Of a stretch of 64,000 nt of DNA, positions 54,986 to 63,285 are shown in pieces; position 1 is the stretch's first letter, and every line of letters begins with the position of its first letter. The stretch comes from Aeromicrobium wangtongii (lineage in GTDB: Bacteria > Actinomycetota > Actinomycetes > Propionibacteriales > Nocardioidaceae), in contig NZ_CP102173.1 of the NCBI RefSeq assembly GCF_024584515.1, forward strand, positions 1,178,001 through 1,242,000, given 5' to 3'. Made by a program: the position numbers and the translations under genes. Under the pieces are notes generated by a model. That model made no database searches, was not told the DNA's origin, and was given only the letters and a program-made list of their open reading frames with translations.

Positions 54986-55722
54986 AAGCCGACCAAACCG
55001 CCCAGACCGCGCTGCTCGACCTGCAGGCTCAGGACGCCCTGATCGCCCAGCTCCAGCACCGCAAGAAGACCCTTCCCGAGATCGCGCAGATCGCCGAGCT
55101 GGAGGTCAAGTTCAAGCAGCTCGACGGCCAGCGCATCGAGCACGACACCGCCGTCTCCGATCTGAGCCGTGCCCAGAAGAAGGCCGACGCCGAGGTCGAG
55201 CAGGTCAAGACCCGCCGCACCCGCGACGAGGAGCGCCTCAACTCCGGCGCCATCAGCAACCCGAAGGACCTGTCGAGCCTGCAGCACGAGCTCGTCGCCC
55301 TCGAGCGCCGCATCGGCACGCTCGAGGACGAGGAGCTCGAGGTCATGCAGAAGCTCGAGGAGGCGCAGGCGCGCCTGCGCAACGCCGAGGGCGACCTGGA
55401 GGTCGTCCGCGGCGAGCTGGACCGCAAGAAGGCCGACCGTGACGCCGCCCTGACCGCCATCGAGCAGCAGCTGGCCGGCGCCGAGGAGGAGCGCACCTCC
55501 TCCGCCGCTGCACTGCCCACCGACCTCATCGCGCTGTACGACAAGATCCGCTCCCAGTACGGCGTCGGCGCCGCCGCGCTGCGTGCCCGCCGGTGCGAGG
55601 GATGCCGTCTCGAGCTCAACGGAGCCGACCTGCGGGAGATCGCCTCGGCGCCCGAGGACGAGGTCCTGCGCTGCCCCGAGTGCAGCCGCATCCTGGTGCG
55701 CACCCCCGAGTCAGGGCTGTGA
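54982..55722 (+). CDS. coiled-coil protein with C4 zinc ribbon
   Basis: 246 residues from GTG 54982. Residues about 10-175 are a long antiparallel coiled coil. The C-terminal zinc ribbon has CEGCRLEL and CPECSRIL. This is the family paired with Nif3 in actinobacteria, of unknown function though related to CT398-like proteins. It overlaps both neighbours by four bases, which argues for coupled synthesis of the three products. Confidence 0.85.
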   Translation: MKADQTAQTALLDLQAQDALIAQLQHRKKTLPEIAQIAELEVKFKQLDGQRIEHDTAVSDLSRAQKKADAEVEQVKTRRTRDEERLNSGAISNPKDLSSLQHELVALERRIGTLEDEELEVMQKLEEAQARLRNAEGDLEVVRGELDRKKADRDAALTAIEQQLAGAEEERTSSAAALPTDLIALYDKIRSQYGVGAAALRARRCEGCRLELNGADLREIASAPEDEVLRCPECSRILVRTPESGL

Positions 55723-56816
55723 CGTCGCGAGTCATCATCGAGGCTGACGGTGGCTCGCGCGGCAACCCCGGACCGGCGTCCTACGGCGCACTGATCCGCG
55801 ATGCCGACACCGGCATCGTGATCGCGGAGCGTGGCGAGACGATCGGGGTGGCGACCAACAACGTCGCCGAGTACAACGGGCTCCTCGCGGGCCTCGAGCT
55901 GTTCGGGGCCCACACGCCCGATGCGCAGCTCGAGGTCAGGATGGACTCCAAGCTGGTCATCGAGCAGATGGCCGGCCGCTGGAAGATCAAGCACCCGTCG
56001 ATGCGGCCGCTGGCGGAGCGGGCCCGGCAGATGGCGCCGACCGGCACCGTCTGGACGTGGGTCCCGCGGGAGCAGAACGCCGCGGCGGACGCCCTGGCCA
56101 ATGCCGCGCTCGACAGCGCGCGCGACGGCGGCAGCGGTCTCATCACCGGACCGGATCCGATCGCGGCCCCCACACCGGCCGCAACCGGCTGGGGGGCGGC
56201 CACCGGGGCGGCGACGACGCTGGTGCTGCTGCGCCACGGCGTCACGCCCGCGACGGAGCGTAAGGTGTTCAGCGGGAGTGGCAGCAGCGATCCGGCGCTC
56301 ACCGAGGCAGGCATGGAGCAGGCCCGGCGTGCCGCGCACTGGCTGCAGGCGCACGGCGGCATCGAGGCCATCGTGGCCTCGCCGATGCGCCGGACCCGGC
56401 AGACCGCCGCCATCGTGGGGGAGACGCTCGGTCTGCCGGTGGAGATCGAGGACGGTGTCGTCGAGACGAACTTCGGTGACTGGGACGGCCACACCTTCGC
56501 GGAGATCCAGAAGCGCTGGGGCGAAGAGCTCACGGCGTGGCTCGCCTCCAGTGCGGTGGCCCCACCGGGCGGCGAGGCGTTCGACGCGGTCTACGAGCGC
56601 GTCGCCGCGGCGCGCGACCGTCTGCTGCAGACGCATGCCGGCCGCACGGTCCTGGTCGTGAGCCACGTGACACCCATCAAGATGCTGGTGCGACGCGTGC
56701 TCGATGCGCCCATGGACGTCATCCACAAGATGGAGCTGTCGCCCGCCTCGATCACCACGATCCAGTGGTGGCCGGACGGGCCGGGGTCGCTGCGCAACTT
56801 CAACGTCGTCCCCTAG
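55719..56816 (+). CDS. bifunctional RNase HI / histidine-phosphatase protein
   Basis: 365 residues from GTG 55719. Residues 1-135 are an RNase H fold (IEADGGSRGNPGPAS, NNVAEYNGLL, RMDSKLVIEQM, and the late Asp in QNAAADALAN). Residues about 165-365 are a histidine phosphatase with LVLLRHGVT and VVSHVTPIKM. The order matches mycobacterial Rv2228c, described as an RNase H joined to a CobC-like acid phosphatase. It degrades RNA in RNA-DNA hybrids. The TAG stop overlaps the convergent yaaA stop. Confidence 0.92.
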   Translation: MTSRVIIEADGGSRGNPGPASYGALIRDADTGIVIAERGETIGVATNNVAEYNGLLAGLELFGAHTPDAQLEVRMDSKLVIEQMAGRWKIKHPSMRPLAERARQMAPTGTVWTWVPREQNAAADALANAALDSARDGGSGLITGPDPIAAPTPAATGWGAATGAATTLVLLRHGVTPATERKVFSGSGSSDPALTEAGMEQARRAAHWLQAHGGIEAIVASPMRRTRQTAAIVGETLGLPVEIEDGVVETNFGDWDGHTFAEIQKRWGEELTAWLASSAVAPPGGEAFDAVYERVAAARDRLLQTHAGRTVLVVSHVTPIKMLVRRVLDAPMDVIHKMELSPASITTIQWWPDGPGSLRNFNVVP

Positions 56817-57586
56817 GTCAGGGCGACCTCCGCGACCACGACGTCGAGGCGGTTGCCCACGCGCTCGACGGACCAGCCGAGCTCCGCGAGTACGTCCTGC
56901 AGCTCCTCGATGGACTTCGGGTCGGTGCCGGACTCCATCAGGCCGCGCACGATGCGGCCCTTCGTGGCCTTGTTGAAGTGGCTGACGACCTTGCGCTGCC
57001 CGTTCTGCTCGTGCAGGACGCGCATCGTGGCCGTGCGGTCGGTCAGCTCCGCCGGCGGCTTGCCCAGCGCGGTGTAGGTGCCGGACCGCAGATCGACCAG
57101 CAGCCCGTCGCCGACGGCCTCGGTCATCACGCGGGGGAGCGGCTCGCGCCAGCGTGCGGCGACCGGGCCCAGGCGCGGCAGCGACACGGTGCCCGACAGC
57201 CGGTAGGCGGGGATGTGGTCGCCGGGACGCACGAGGCCGAACAGGGCGCTCGCGATCGCGATCGACTCGTCGGCTCGTTGCCGGGAGGCGGCGTCCAGGC
57301 TGGCCAGGTCGAGGGCCGAGAACAGCACGCCGGTGTAGATCTCGTCGGCCCGGGCCGCGGGCTCATCGAGCAGGCCCGCGTTGACGGTGACCGCGGCGGA
57401 CTGCGTCGGGCCCAGGCCCAGCACCTCGGCGGCACGCTGGGCGTTGCCGGCGCACATCTTGACCAGGGTGCGCAGCAGCAGCTCGCGCACGGGGGTGAGG
57501 ACGGGGAACGACAGCGAGCCGAGATCGAGCGGTGCACCGTCCGCCGGTCGGGTCTTGCCTTCGGACGGGGGAAGCAGGATCAGCAC
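56813..57586 (-). CDS. yaaA: YaaA family peroxide-stress protein
   Basis: 257 residues. It starts MLILLPPSEGKT and contains LYTGVLF-type YTGVLFSALDLASLD and the C-terminal SHFNKATKGRIVRGLM of the DUF328/YaaA fold. In E. coli YaaA lowers free iron under peroxide stress and binds DNA. It is convergent with the RNase H fusion and is followed upstream by a permease on the same strand. Confidence 0.88.
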   Translation of the reverse strand: MLILLPPSEGKTRPADGAPLDLGSLSFPVLTPVRELLLRTLVKMCAGNAQRAAEVLGLGPTQSAAVTVNAGLLDEPAARADEIYTGVLFSALDLASLDAASRQRADESIAIASALFGLVRPGDHIPAYRLSGTVSLPRLGPVAARWREPLPRVMTEAVGDGLLVDLRSGTYTALGKPPAELTDRTATMRVLHEQNGQRKVVSHFNKATKGRIVRGLMESGTDPKSIEELQDVLAELGWSVERVGNRLDVVVAEVALT

Positions 57587-57612
57587 CCGCCGACCCTATC
57601 CGTCCGCCCTGT

Positions 57613-58674
57613 TCACCAGATGAGGGACGTCCACGCCCACAGCACGACGGTGCACCCGACGACCAGCACGGGTGTCGTCGCGAGGCCCAGCAGGTGGAAC
57701 TCGCGCACCGATGACACCGTGCGGCCGCCGGACGAGCGCCACAGCACGTTCGCGACCGAGCCGATCAGTGTCAGGTTCGCGCCGACGTTGACGCCCACCA
57801 GCAGGGCCAGGATCGCGGCCGGGCCTGCCGCCGCGGCGGCAGGCAGCAGCAGGAGTGTCGCGGGCAGGTTGTTGATCAGGTTCGCGACGACCATCGCGAC
57901 CAGGGCGAAGACCAGCAATGCGCCCAGGCCGGTCCCGGACGGCAGGGCCTCGGTGACGCGGTCGCCCCAGGGCGTCGACTCCAGCCAGGCCACGGCGAAC
58001 GCCCAGGCCAGGATGACCGCGGCGAGGGGGAGGTTCGCTGCGTCCAGCAGGCTGCGCCAGGTCGTCTCCCGGCGCACGAGCGCGTGGACGCCGACCAGGA
58101 TCGCGCCGGCTGTCGCGGGCACCCACGGCGTCGTTCCGCTCGCCAGCGCCAGCAGCACGACGATGACCACGGCGACCGGGAACAGCGGGACGGGGTGGAC
58201 GCCCTCAGGCACGGAGGACGGGATGCGCAGCTCCTTGGCGAACCACAGGCGGAGCACCAGGAACTCCGCGAGGACCGCGACGACCCACACCGGCAGCATC
58301 GCCCAGGTGAAGCCGAGGAAGGTCAGACCGGTGGACGCGAACACCAAGAGGTTGGTCAGGTTGGAGACCGGCAGCAGGGTCGAGGCCGAGTTCGCGAGCC
58401 GGACCGACGCGAAGGCGTACGCCCGTCGTGGGGCGGCGGCGATCAGCACGGGCGTCAGCAGGACGACCGTCGCGTCCAGGCTCAGGACCGCGGTGACCAC
58501 CGCGGCCAGTGCCACGGCGTAGATCAGCAGGCGCCGCGATGACCCGGCGGCGCGGCGCGCGACGCGTCCGCCCAGGGCGTCGAACAGCCCTTCGTCGGCG
58601 CAGGCCTGCGCCAGCACCATCATCGCCACCAGGAAGGCGACGATGCCCGCGAGCGAGCCGAGATCGTGCGTCAC
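57613..58674 (-). CDS. ArsB/NhaD-type (SLC13-like) permease
   Basis: 353 residues from GTG 58674, about ten membrane helices. Two symmetrical re-entrant loops are visible: LSLDATVVLLTPVLIA with SASTLLPVSNLTNLLVF, and VANLINNLPATLLLL with VGVNVGANLTLIGSVANVL. These are the ion-transporter superfamily marks. It could move arsenite, sodium or a dicarboxylate; no arsR or arsenate reductase is adjacent. It lies between yaaA and the Mn exporter, all on the minus strand. Confidence 0.75.
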   Translation of the reverse strand: MTHDLGSLAGIVAFLVAMMVLAQACADEGLFDALGGRVARRAAGSSRRLLIYAVALAAVVTAVLSLDATVVLLTPVLIAAAPRRAYAFASVRLANSASTLLPVSNLTNLLVFASTGLTFLGFTWAMLPVWVVAVLAEFLVLRLWFAKELRIPSSVPEGVHPVPLFPVAVVIVVLLALASGTTPWVPATAGAILVGVHALVRRETTWRSLLDAANLPLAAVILAWAFAVAWLESTPWGDRVTEALPSGTGLGALLVFALVAMVVANLINNLPATLLLLPAAAAAGPAAILALLVGVNVGANLTLIGSVANVLWRSSGGRTVSSVREFHLLGLATTPVLVVGCTVVLWAWTSLIW

Positions 58675-58694
58675 GCGGTGAACCTATCGGACAC

Positions 58695-59273
58695 TCAGAG
58701 CCACCCGGCGCCCTCGGCGATCAGCAGCAGACCGAACACGACGAAGGCGGCCGTCGCGCCGATCTTGATGACCTTCTCGGGCAGCTGCTTGCCCAGCGCC
58801 GCACCCACGACAATGGCCAGCGCGTCGGCGGCGACCATGCCGATCGTGCTGCCGATCCACGTGCCGAACCAGCCTTCCTGGGTCGCGAGCGTGATCGTGG
58901 CCAGCATGGTCTTGTCGCCGAGTTCGGCGAGGAAGAACGCGACGCCGACCGCGAAGATGGCCGCGCCCTTGCTGGCCTTGGCCTTGCCGGCTTCCTCCTC
59001 GGTCAGCTCGTCGCCGCGCCACGTCCACGCGGCGAACAGCAGGAAGGCGACACCGGCGATGATCGAGATGATGTGCTGGCTCTCGGCGAAGCTGTCGCCG
59101 ATCCACGCGCCGATGCCCACCGAGGCCAGGTGCACGATGGCAGTGGCGACCGTGATGCCGATCAGCACGTCGCGCACCTTGTAGCGCGTCGCGAACGTCA
59201 TGGCCATCAGCTGGCTCTTGTCGCCCAGCTCGGCCACGAAGATCACGGCCGTGCTCAGGAGTAGTGCGTCCAC
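58695..59273 (-). CDS. GDT1/TMEM165-family Mn2+ exporter
   Basis: 192 residues, six membrane helices in two repeats. Each repeat carries the family signature: ELGDKS (residues 15-20) and ELGDKT (117-122). An acidic cytoplasmic loop separates them (about 85-105). The family transports Mn2+ or Ca2+. The manganese assignment is strong here because a yybP-ykoY riboswitch precedes it. The start is GTG 59273, only two bases after the T-run of the riboswitch terminator. Confidence 0.9.
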   Translation of the reverse strand: MDALLLSTAVIFVAELGDKSQLMAMTFATRYKVRDVLIGITVATAIVHLASVGIGAWIGDSFAESQHIISIIAGVAFLLFAAWTWRGDELTEEEAGKAKASKGAAIFAVGVAFFLAELGDKTMLATITLATQEGWFGTWIGSTIGMVAADALAIVVGAALGKQLPEKVIKIGATAAFVVFGLLLIAEGAGWL

Positions 59274-59274
59274 G

Positions 59275-59307
59275 AAAAAAGCCCCTCGTCCACCTGGACG
59301 AAGAGCC
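59275..59307 (-). terminator. riboswitch expression-platform terminator
   Basis: On the minus strand a stem TCGTCCA / TGGACGA with flanking pairs is followed by GGGGC and six T residues (59275-59280). The T-run ends two bases before the GTG start. The stem's 3' arm GAGGGG is also the only plausible Shine-Dalgarno sequence, so stem formation should block both transcription and translation. Confidence 0.82.
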
Positions 59308-59350
59308 GCGATCGACGAGTCCTCGACCAGGAAATGTCATCGACAGTTCT

Positions 59351-59475
59351 GGTCGAAAGTCTCGTCCGCCTCACCGGATCCGAAGATCCGTCGGGGCCCG
59401 CTGCACCGGATCTCCGCAGGTTGCACGGAGCTCAGTATGTCGACGCAGCTGTTGGGGACTACTCCCTTTCGCCTT
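59351..59475 (-). promoter_or_regulatory. yybP-ykoY (manganese) riboswitch aptamer
   Basis: The minus-strand leader reads AAAGGGAGTAG near its start (about 59470), then GCGTCGACATACTGAG in the middle and GAGACTTTCGACC at the end (about 59351). These are the conserved blocks of the yybP-ykoY motif, where Mn2+ binds between two docked helices and turns expression on. It lies between a candidate start near 59475 and the terminator before a GDT1-type exporter, a known target class. Confidence 0.85.
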
Positions 59476-59529
59476 TCAAGCGTAGCGGACGGATGGGGCA
59501 CCTCTGCCCGGGGTATAGGATCGGCGACG

Positions 59530-59954
59530 CGAATGAGTCGGCCGGGCGGCCGCGGCACGTCCTCCGGGACGGGTCGAGGAAAGTCCGGACTCCACAGGGC
59601 AACGGTGGTGGCTAACGGCCACCCACGGTGACGTGCGGGACAGTGCCACAGAAAACAGACCGCCAGCGGCCCCAGCTCCTCGGAGTCGGGGTGCGGGTAA
59701 GGGTGAAACGGTGAGGTAAGAGCTCACCAGCGCCTCGGGTGACCGGGGCGGCTAGGTAAACCCCACCGGGAGCAAGACCAAGAGAGCATCGCTTCGTTCG
59801 CGAAGAGGTGCTTGCGCTGACGGGCTGCCCGTCCGATGTCAGCGGGTAGGTTGCACGAGGCGTCCAGCAATGGGCGTCCCAGATGGATGGTCGCCCGGGC
59901 CGGTGGAGTGATCCGCCGACCCGACAGGATCCGGCTTACAGGCCGGCTCATTCG
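59530..59954 (+). ncRNA. rnpB: RNase P RNA, bacterial type A
   Basis: The 5' CGAATGA (59530-59536) pairs with TCATTCG (59948-59954) as helix P1. Universal blocks follow in order: GAGGAAAGTCCGGACTCC, ACAGAAAACAGACCGCC, GGTAAGGGTGAAACGGTG, and near the 3' end GGCTTACAGGCCGGCTC. Length ~425 nt is normal. It is the catalytic RNA that trims tRNA 5' ends. A TAGGAT -10 (59515-59520) lies just upstream, divergent from the Mn riboswitch. Confidence 0.95.
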
Positions 59955-59963
59955 CCCCGCCGG

Positions 59964-60347
59964 CTATCCGTGCACGTAGGTTACGCGATAGGCGGGCCCC
60001 AGCTCTTGTTCGAGCCGGTCGCGGAGCTCAGCTCCGATGCGACGCATCTCGTCGTCCTCGGCCGCGGCGGCTCTCTCGCGTGCGGGATGGAGGAGCCGCC
60101 CCAATGCGTAGCGTGCCCTGACGAGCGACTGCATGACCGGTACCCCGTCCCAGCGGTCGTCGTACACCTCCGGCGAGATTGACGCATCCCACCGTGCGGC
60201 GAATGCTTCCAGGTCAGAAGTCAACGAGTCGCTGAGGTGGAGCTCGTCGACATCGGCGTCGATGTCGTCGGGCCACAGAGGCAGACCGCCGCCGTACTCG
60301 TTCATCAGGCGGATGTGAATACGGTCGTCTGCTGCGCTCATGGTCAT
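59964..60347 (-). CDS. conserved hypothetical protein
   Basis: 127 residues, acidic, with no signal or membrane segment. The N-terminal half has IHIRLMNEYGGGLPLWPDDID and a conserved Trp/Asp pattern seen in actinobacterial hypotheticals. It ends ten bases from rnpB, convergent with it. Two starts are possible (ATG 60347 or 60341). I do not recognise a function. Confidence 0.6.
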   Translation of the reverse strand: MTMSAADDRIHIRLMNEYGGGLPLWPDDIDADVDELHLSDSLTSDLEAFAARWDASISPEVYDDRWDGVPVMQSLVRARYALGRLLHPARERAAAAEDDEMRRIGAELRDRLEQELGPAYRVTYVHG

Positions 60348-60377
60348 GGCTCGATTCTGTGGCACCGCTGCGTGGCA

Positions 60378-61562
60378 TCAGGCGGGAACGTACTCCATCG
60401 CGATGTCCGGCGCAGGTGGGTAGAGCTCGATGATGAGAGGTTTGGACGGTGGTCTCGGTGGGCTGGTCGACCAGTGCAGCAGGCCGTGGCCCTTGAGGTT
60501 GTGGTGTCTTCTGCACAGCGGTCCCATGTTGTCGCCGGTGGTCGGGCCGATCGGGTGGGGTATCCGGTGGTCGAGGTCGCACCGTTCAGCGGGGACCATG
60601 CAGCCGGGTGCTTGGCAAACCCCGTGCAGGAACTGCAACGCCAGATCGAGGGTGTCGGGAGCGAACCGGCCCAAGTACTCGTGGGAGAGGACGTCGTCCT
60701 TGACGGGGTCGACCACGATGCGGTGCCAGAACGTGCTGCCGGTGGCGACCACGTCGGCGATCCACGATGCGGGAGCAGCCCAGGCGCCGTCGGTGGACTC
60801 GGCGAACCCGAATGCGGCACCGGCCAGGACGTCGGCGGCGACGGTGACGGCGATGTTCGCATCAACGGCTGAGGTCGTGGCATCGGAGCTGGTGCACCAA
60901 GCGACCAGCAGGTCAGCTTCACGCTGGGCGACGGTTCGGTCGTCGTCGGGATCGGCGGGCTTGCGGGCCTCTTTGCGCAGCCGCGCCTCGATGACCGCGG
61001 CCAAGTGCGAGGGCAGGTAGGCGTTCAGCCACGCCATTGAGTCGTCGCTGTGTGTGACGGTCACGTGCCGTTCGGCGCGTTCGGCCTCGGCCCGTTCGAC
61101 GGCCAGGTCGGCCTCGACCCGCTGGACGAACCGCCGCAGCCACTGCCGCAGCTCGGCGCCGGTGTGATCGGCCGCGTAGGCCAGGACCCGGTTGTCGAGG
61201 CGGGCCACGGACTCCTCGCGGCGCAGCTTGTCGATCGCGGCGCTGATGTCCCGCACCCGCGAGAAATCGATCAGCCCGTCGACGAACGCGTCCCACACCT
61301 TGGGCGTCTTGTCACGGACCCGGTCGGCGATCGACAGCCGCAGCTGCACCTGCGCCTCGGACAACCCGGTGGCCTCACCGATGGTCAACGCGATCGCGGA
61401 CCGCTCAATCTTGCGCCGCAACGAGGACTCAATCAGCGCGGTGCGCGCCATCTCTTTGTCCCGGTAGTCCAGCATCGCCTGGATCGTGTTCGCCTCGGCC
61501 ATCGCCTGCCACCTGACAGCGTGCGACAACGACTGCGTTGTCGGTGCTGTCGTGGTGGCCAT
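60378..61562 (-). CDS. DUF222 / HNH endonuclease (13E12-type), copy 2
   Basis: 394 residues, aligned end to end with copy 1 (41837-43009) and about 70% identical by eye, including the intact HNH site CQAPGCMVPAERCDLDHRIP and NMGPLCRRHHNLKGHG. The tails differ. The 50 bases upstream of ATG also resemble those of copy 1 (CATACCTC near the start, CTAG, and CGCTGCAA further out). The pair is a small repeat family in this genome. Confidence 0.85.
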   Translation of the reverse strand: MATTTAPTTQSLSHAVRWQAMAEANTIQAMLDYRDKEMARTALIESSLRRKIERSAIALTIGEATGLSEAQVQLRLSIADRVRDKTPKVWDAFVDGLIDFSRVRDISAAIDKLRREESVARLDNRVLAYAADHTGAELRQWLRRFVQRVEADLAVERAEAERAERHVTVTHSDDSMAWLNAYLPSHLAAVIEARLRKEARKPADPDDDRTVAQREADLLVAWCTSSDATTSAVDANIAVTVAADVLAGAAFGFAESTDGAWAAPASWIADVVATGSTFWHRIVVDPVKDDVLSHEYLGRFAPDTLDLALQFLHGVCQAPGCMVPAERCDLDHRIPHPIGPTTGDNMGPLCRRHHNLKGHGLLHWSTSPPRPPSKPLIIELYPPAPDIAMEYVPA

Positions 61563-61773
61563 ACCTCAAACCTAGAGGAAGCCACCGACACTTATTTCCG
61601 CTGCAACTGCAGTGTGGATCAAGATCGTCTGATCCGGTCTGGACAAGGACGACCGCGTCTCTCAACATGGCTTGGTGGAGCCAAACTCTCGCGACTGCGA
61701 AGACGCCGACCCCTTGCCCGGCCCCGGCGTCGCACCGCCATCGGCCAGCGAGCTCAGCGCCGTAGCTCAGACC

Positions 61774-61970
61774 CTGACAGTTGATGGGGAGACGTCGAGC
61801 TCCGCCCTGATGAGTACGGAGGCACGCACTACGAATGGGTGACGGGCCCGAACGAGGGGTACGGCTTCGGAAGCACCCCGACCCAAGGCTGGTCCATGGA
61901 CCAGCACCGCGAGAACATCCGCTTGTTCCTTGCAGAGATCGACCCCACGACGGGTTACATTGGGGATTGA
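61774..61970 (+). pseudogene. frameshifted remnant of a small hypothetical gene
   Basis: Two frames join into one plausible product: LTVDGET (61774-61794), then after a one-base loss ELRPDEYGGTHYEWVTG and FGSTPTQGWSMDQHRENIR to a stop at 61968-61970. No ATG or GTG precedes LTVDGET in frame. The continuous, gap-free sense of the second frame argues it was coding. The family is not recognised. The region 61563-61773 upstream holds only a possible stem-loop (GACGCCG / CGGCGTC, 61702-61731). Confidence 0.5.
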
Positions 61971-61981
61971 ACTAATCGGAC

Positions 61982-62140
61982 TCAGGTCCGCCAACCGCGC
62001 GGACGGTTGCCGGCAGTGCGTGAGCTGTGGATGAGACCTTCGCGCTCGTAGAAGTGAAGCGTCGAGACCGTCACCCCGGTGCGCGCGGCGACCTGTCCGG
62101 GCGTCATGACATGCAGTCGAGTTCTCTTGTGCGGCTCGAT
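61982..62140 (-). pseudogene. truncated soxR / MerR-family regulator
   Basis: On the minus strand the frame reads [20 protein letters not shown] followed by [14 protein letters not shown], the first helices of a SoxR-like MerR regulator. It stops seven residues later, with no dimerisation helix or [2Fe-2S] cysteines. Upstream, AAGGAGG (62149-62155) is followed eight bases later by ATC (62138-62140), where relatives would have ATG, in frame with [10 protein letters not shown]; so the start may also be mutated. Only 41 codons remain from ATG 62107. Confidence 0.6.
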
Positions 62141-62156
62141 GCTGATCGCCTCCTTG

Positions 62157-62176
62157 ACCTCAACGCTTGTTGAGGT
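62157..62176. promoter_or_regulatory. SoxR-type operator
   Basis: ACCTCAAC-GCTT-GTTGAGGT has perfect 8-bp arms and closely resembles the SoxR box (CCTCAAG-like arms). It lies 14 bp before the questin-oxidase-like ATG and next to the decayed soxR. A TTGACC -35-like element overlaps its left edge (62154-62159). Confidence 0.6.
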
Positions 62177-62190
62177 TGTCTGATCGTGTC

Positions 62191-63207
62191 ATGACCTTTG
62201 AAGTCCTCGATGAGGCGTACACCCGGCTGCGGTCCACCGGACCGGAGTTCGATGACTGGCTCAGCAACCACGGGCCCATGGCAGCAGAGGCGCTGGCCCG
62301 GCATAGACATGAAGACGAGATCCCTGGGTGGCTCGACGGCTACAGCAAGCGTCTTGAGGCCGCACCGCGACCGTCTGTGATGATCGATGACTGGCGCGCG
62401 GCGCTGGGCGACGCACGTCGTCTGGGCGACTGGCTGGGTTGGTTCGACAACGAGCTCCGGGACCAGCCGTGGACCCAGGTGTTGCAGACCTGGTGGCCTC
62501 GCCTCCTGCCCGGCATCGCTGCCGGCGCGACTCACGGAGTCATTCGCGTCGGTCACGCGGTACGCGTACTGCGGGAGGAGGGCGACACCGCGGCGCGAGT
62601 CTCGGAACTTGGCCACGGGCTGGGGTACTGGGCCGCACGATGGCAACCGGTACCTGCTGCCGCCTCGCCCGGTGGCCACCTGGATGCCGCATCCGCGGTC
62701 GCATCTATCCCGGCGATCCCTCATCAGGTCGGAGGGATCCAGTCGCGGTTCGCGCAGCTGGACCGAACCGATGGATGGCCGCAGGCCCAGCGCGCTCTGG
62801 CCAGCTCACCGGACTGGGAGGCACTGCTTCGCGACGTGGTGAACGCCGCGGTGAGGCGCTATGTGACCCATGCGCACCGCGAACCCGTGATGCTCGTCCA
62901 TGCTGCGACCGCACCGAACGCGGTCCTACGCACTCTTCCCTCACTAACGGATGAGCTGTGGGCACCCAGCGCCGCAGCGGCCTGGTCGGCGTCCGCCGCA
63001 ATTCATGCTGCCTACGCCTCCACGGCGAGCGCGCCACCGGCCCGGCCTGCAGCGACCGCGGCAGACGCCTTCGACAGAGCCGCTCAACACGGCGACGAAC
63101 ATGTCATCAAGCTCGCCGACACGGCACTGGACACCTACGCCTGGACGGGAGACCCCCAAGCGCTCGCTGCGGTCGAGACGGCGGCAAACCTCGTCGACCC
63201 ACCATGA
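62191..63207 (+). CDS. questin-oxidase-family (DUF4243) protein
   Basis: 338 residues. The N-terminal GPEFDDWLSNHGPMAAEALARHRHEDEIPGWL and the GATHGVIRVGHAVR block match the questin oxidase/AflY-like family, whose fungal members carry out Baeyer-Villiger type ring oxidations. ATG 62191 begins 14 bp after the SoxR-type box, so the message is likely short-leadered. Adjacent regulators of redox-cycling quinones would fit such a substrate, an inference. A stem-loop follows the stop. Confidence 0.72.
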   Translation: MTFEVLDEAYTRLRSTGPEFDDWLSNHGPMAAEALARHRHEDEIPGWLDGYSKRLEAAPRPSVMIDDWRAALGDARRLGDWLGWFDNELRDQPWTQVLQTWWPRLLPGIAAGATHGVIRVGHAVRVLREEGDTAARVSELGHGLGYWAARWQPVPAAASPGGHLDAASAVASIPAIPHQVGGIQSRFAQLDRTDGWPQAQRALASSPDWEALLRDVVNAAVRRYVTHAHREPVMLVHAATAPNAVLRTLPSLTDELWAPSAAAAWSASAAIHAAYASTASAPPARPAATAADAFDRAAQHGDEHVIKLADTALDTYAWTGDPQALAAVETAANLVDPP

Positions 63208-63212
63208 GACCT

Positions 63213-63258
63213 CGCGGGACACATGGCCGGGCGAACATCCCGGGTTGCCTGTCCCGCG
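63213..63258 (+). terminator. putative terminator after the questin-oxidase-like gene
   Basis: CGCGGGACA (63213-63221) pairs exactly with TGTCCCGCG (63250-63258). An inner CCGGG / CCCGG pair is possible. Confidence 0.5.
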
Positions 63259-63285
63259 TTGCGGACCTGAGATGCTGGTTCAGTG

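Noticed and set aside
57613-58674. Arsenic resistance operon
   Set aside because: The permease fold is ArsB-like, but no ArsR, ArsC or ArsD gene or operator is adjacent; the substrate is left open.
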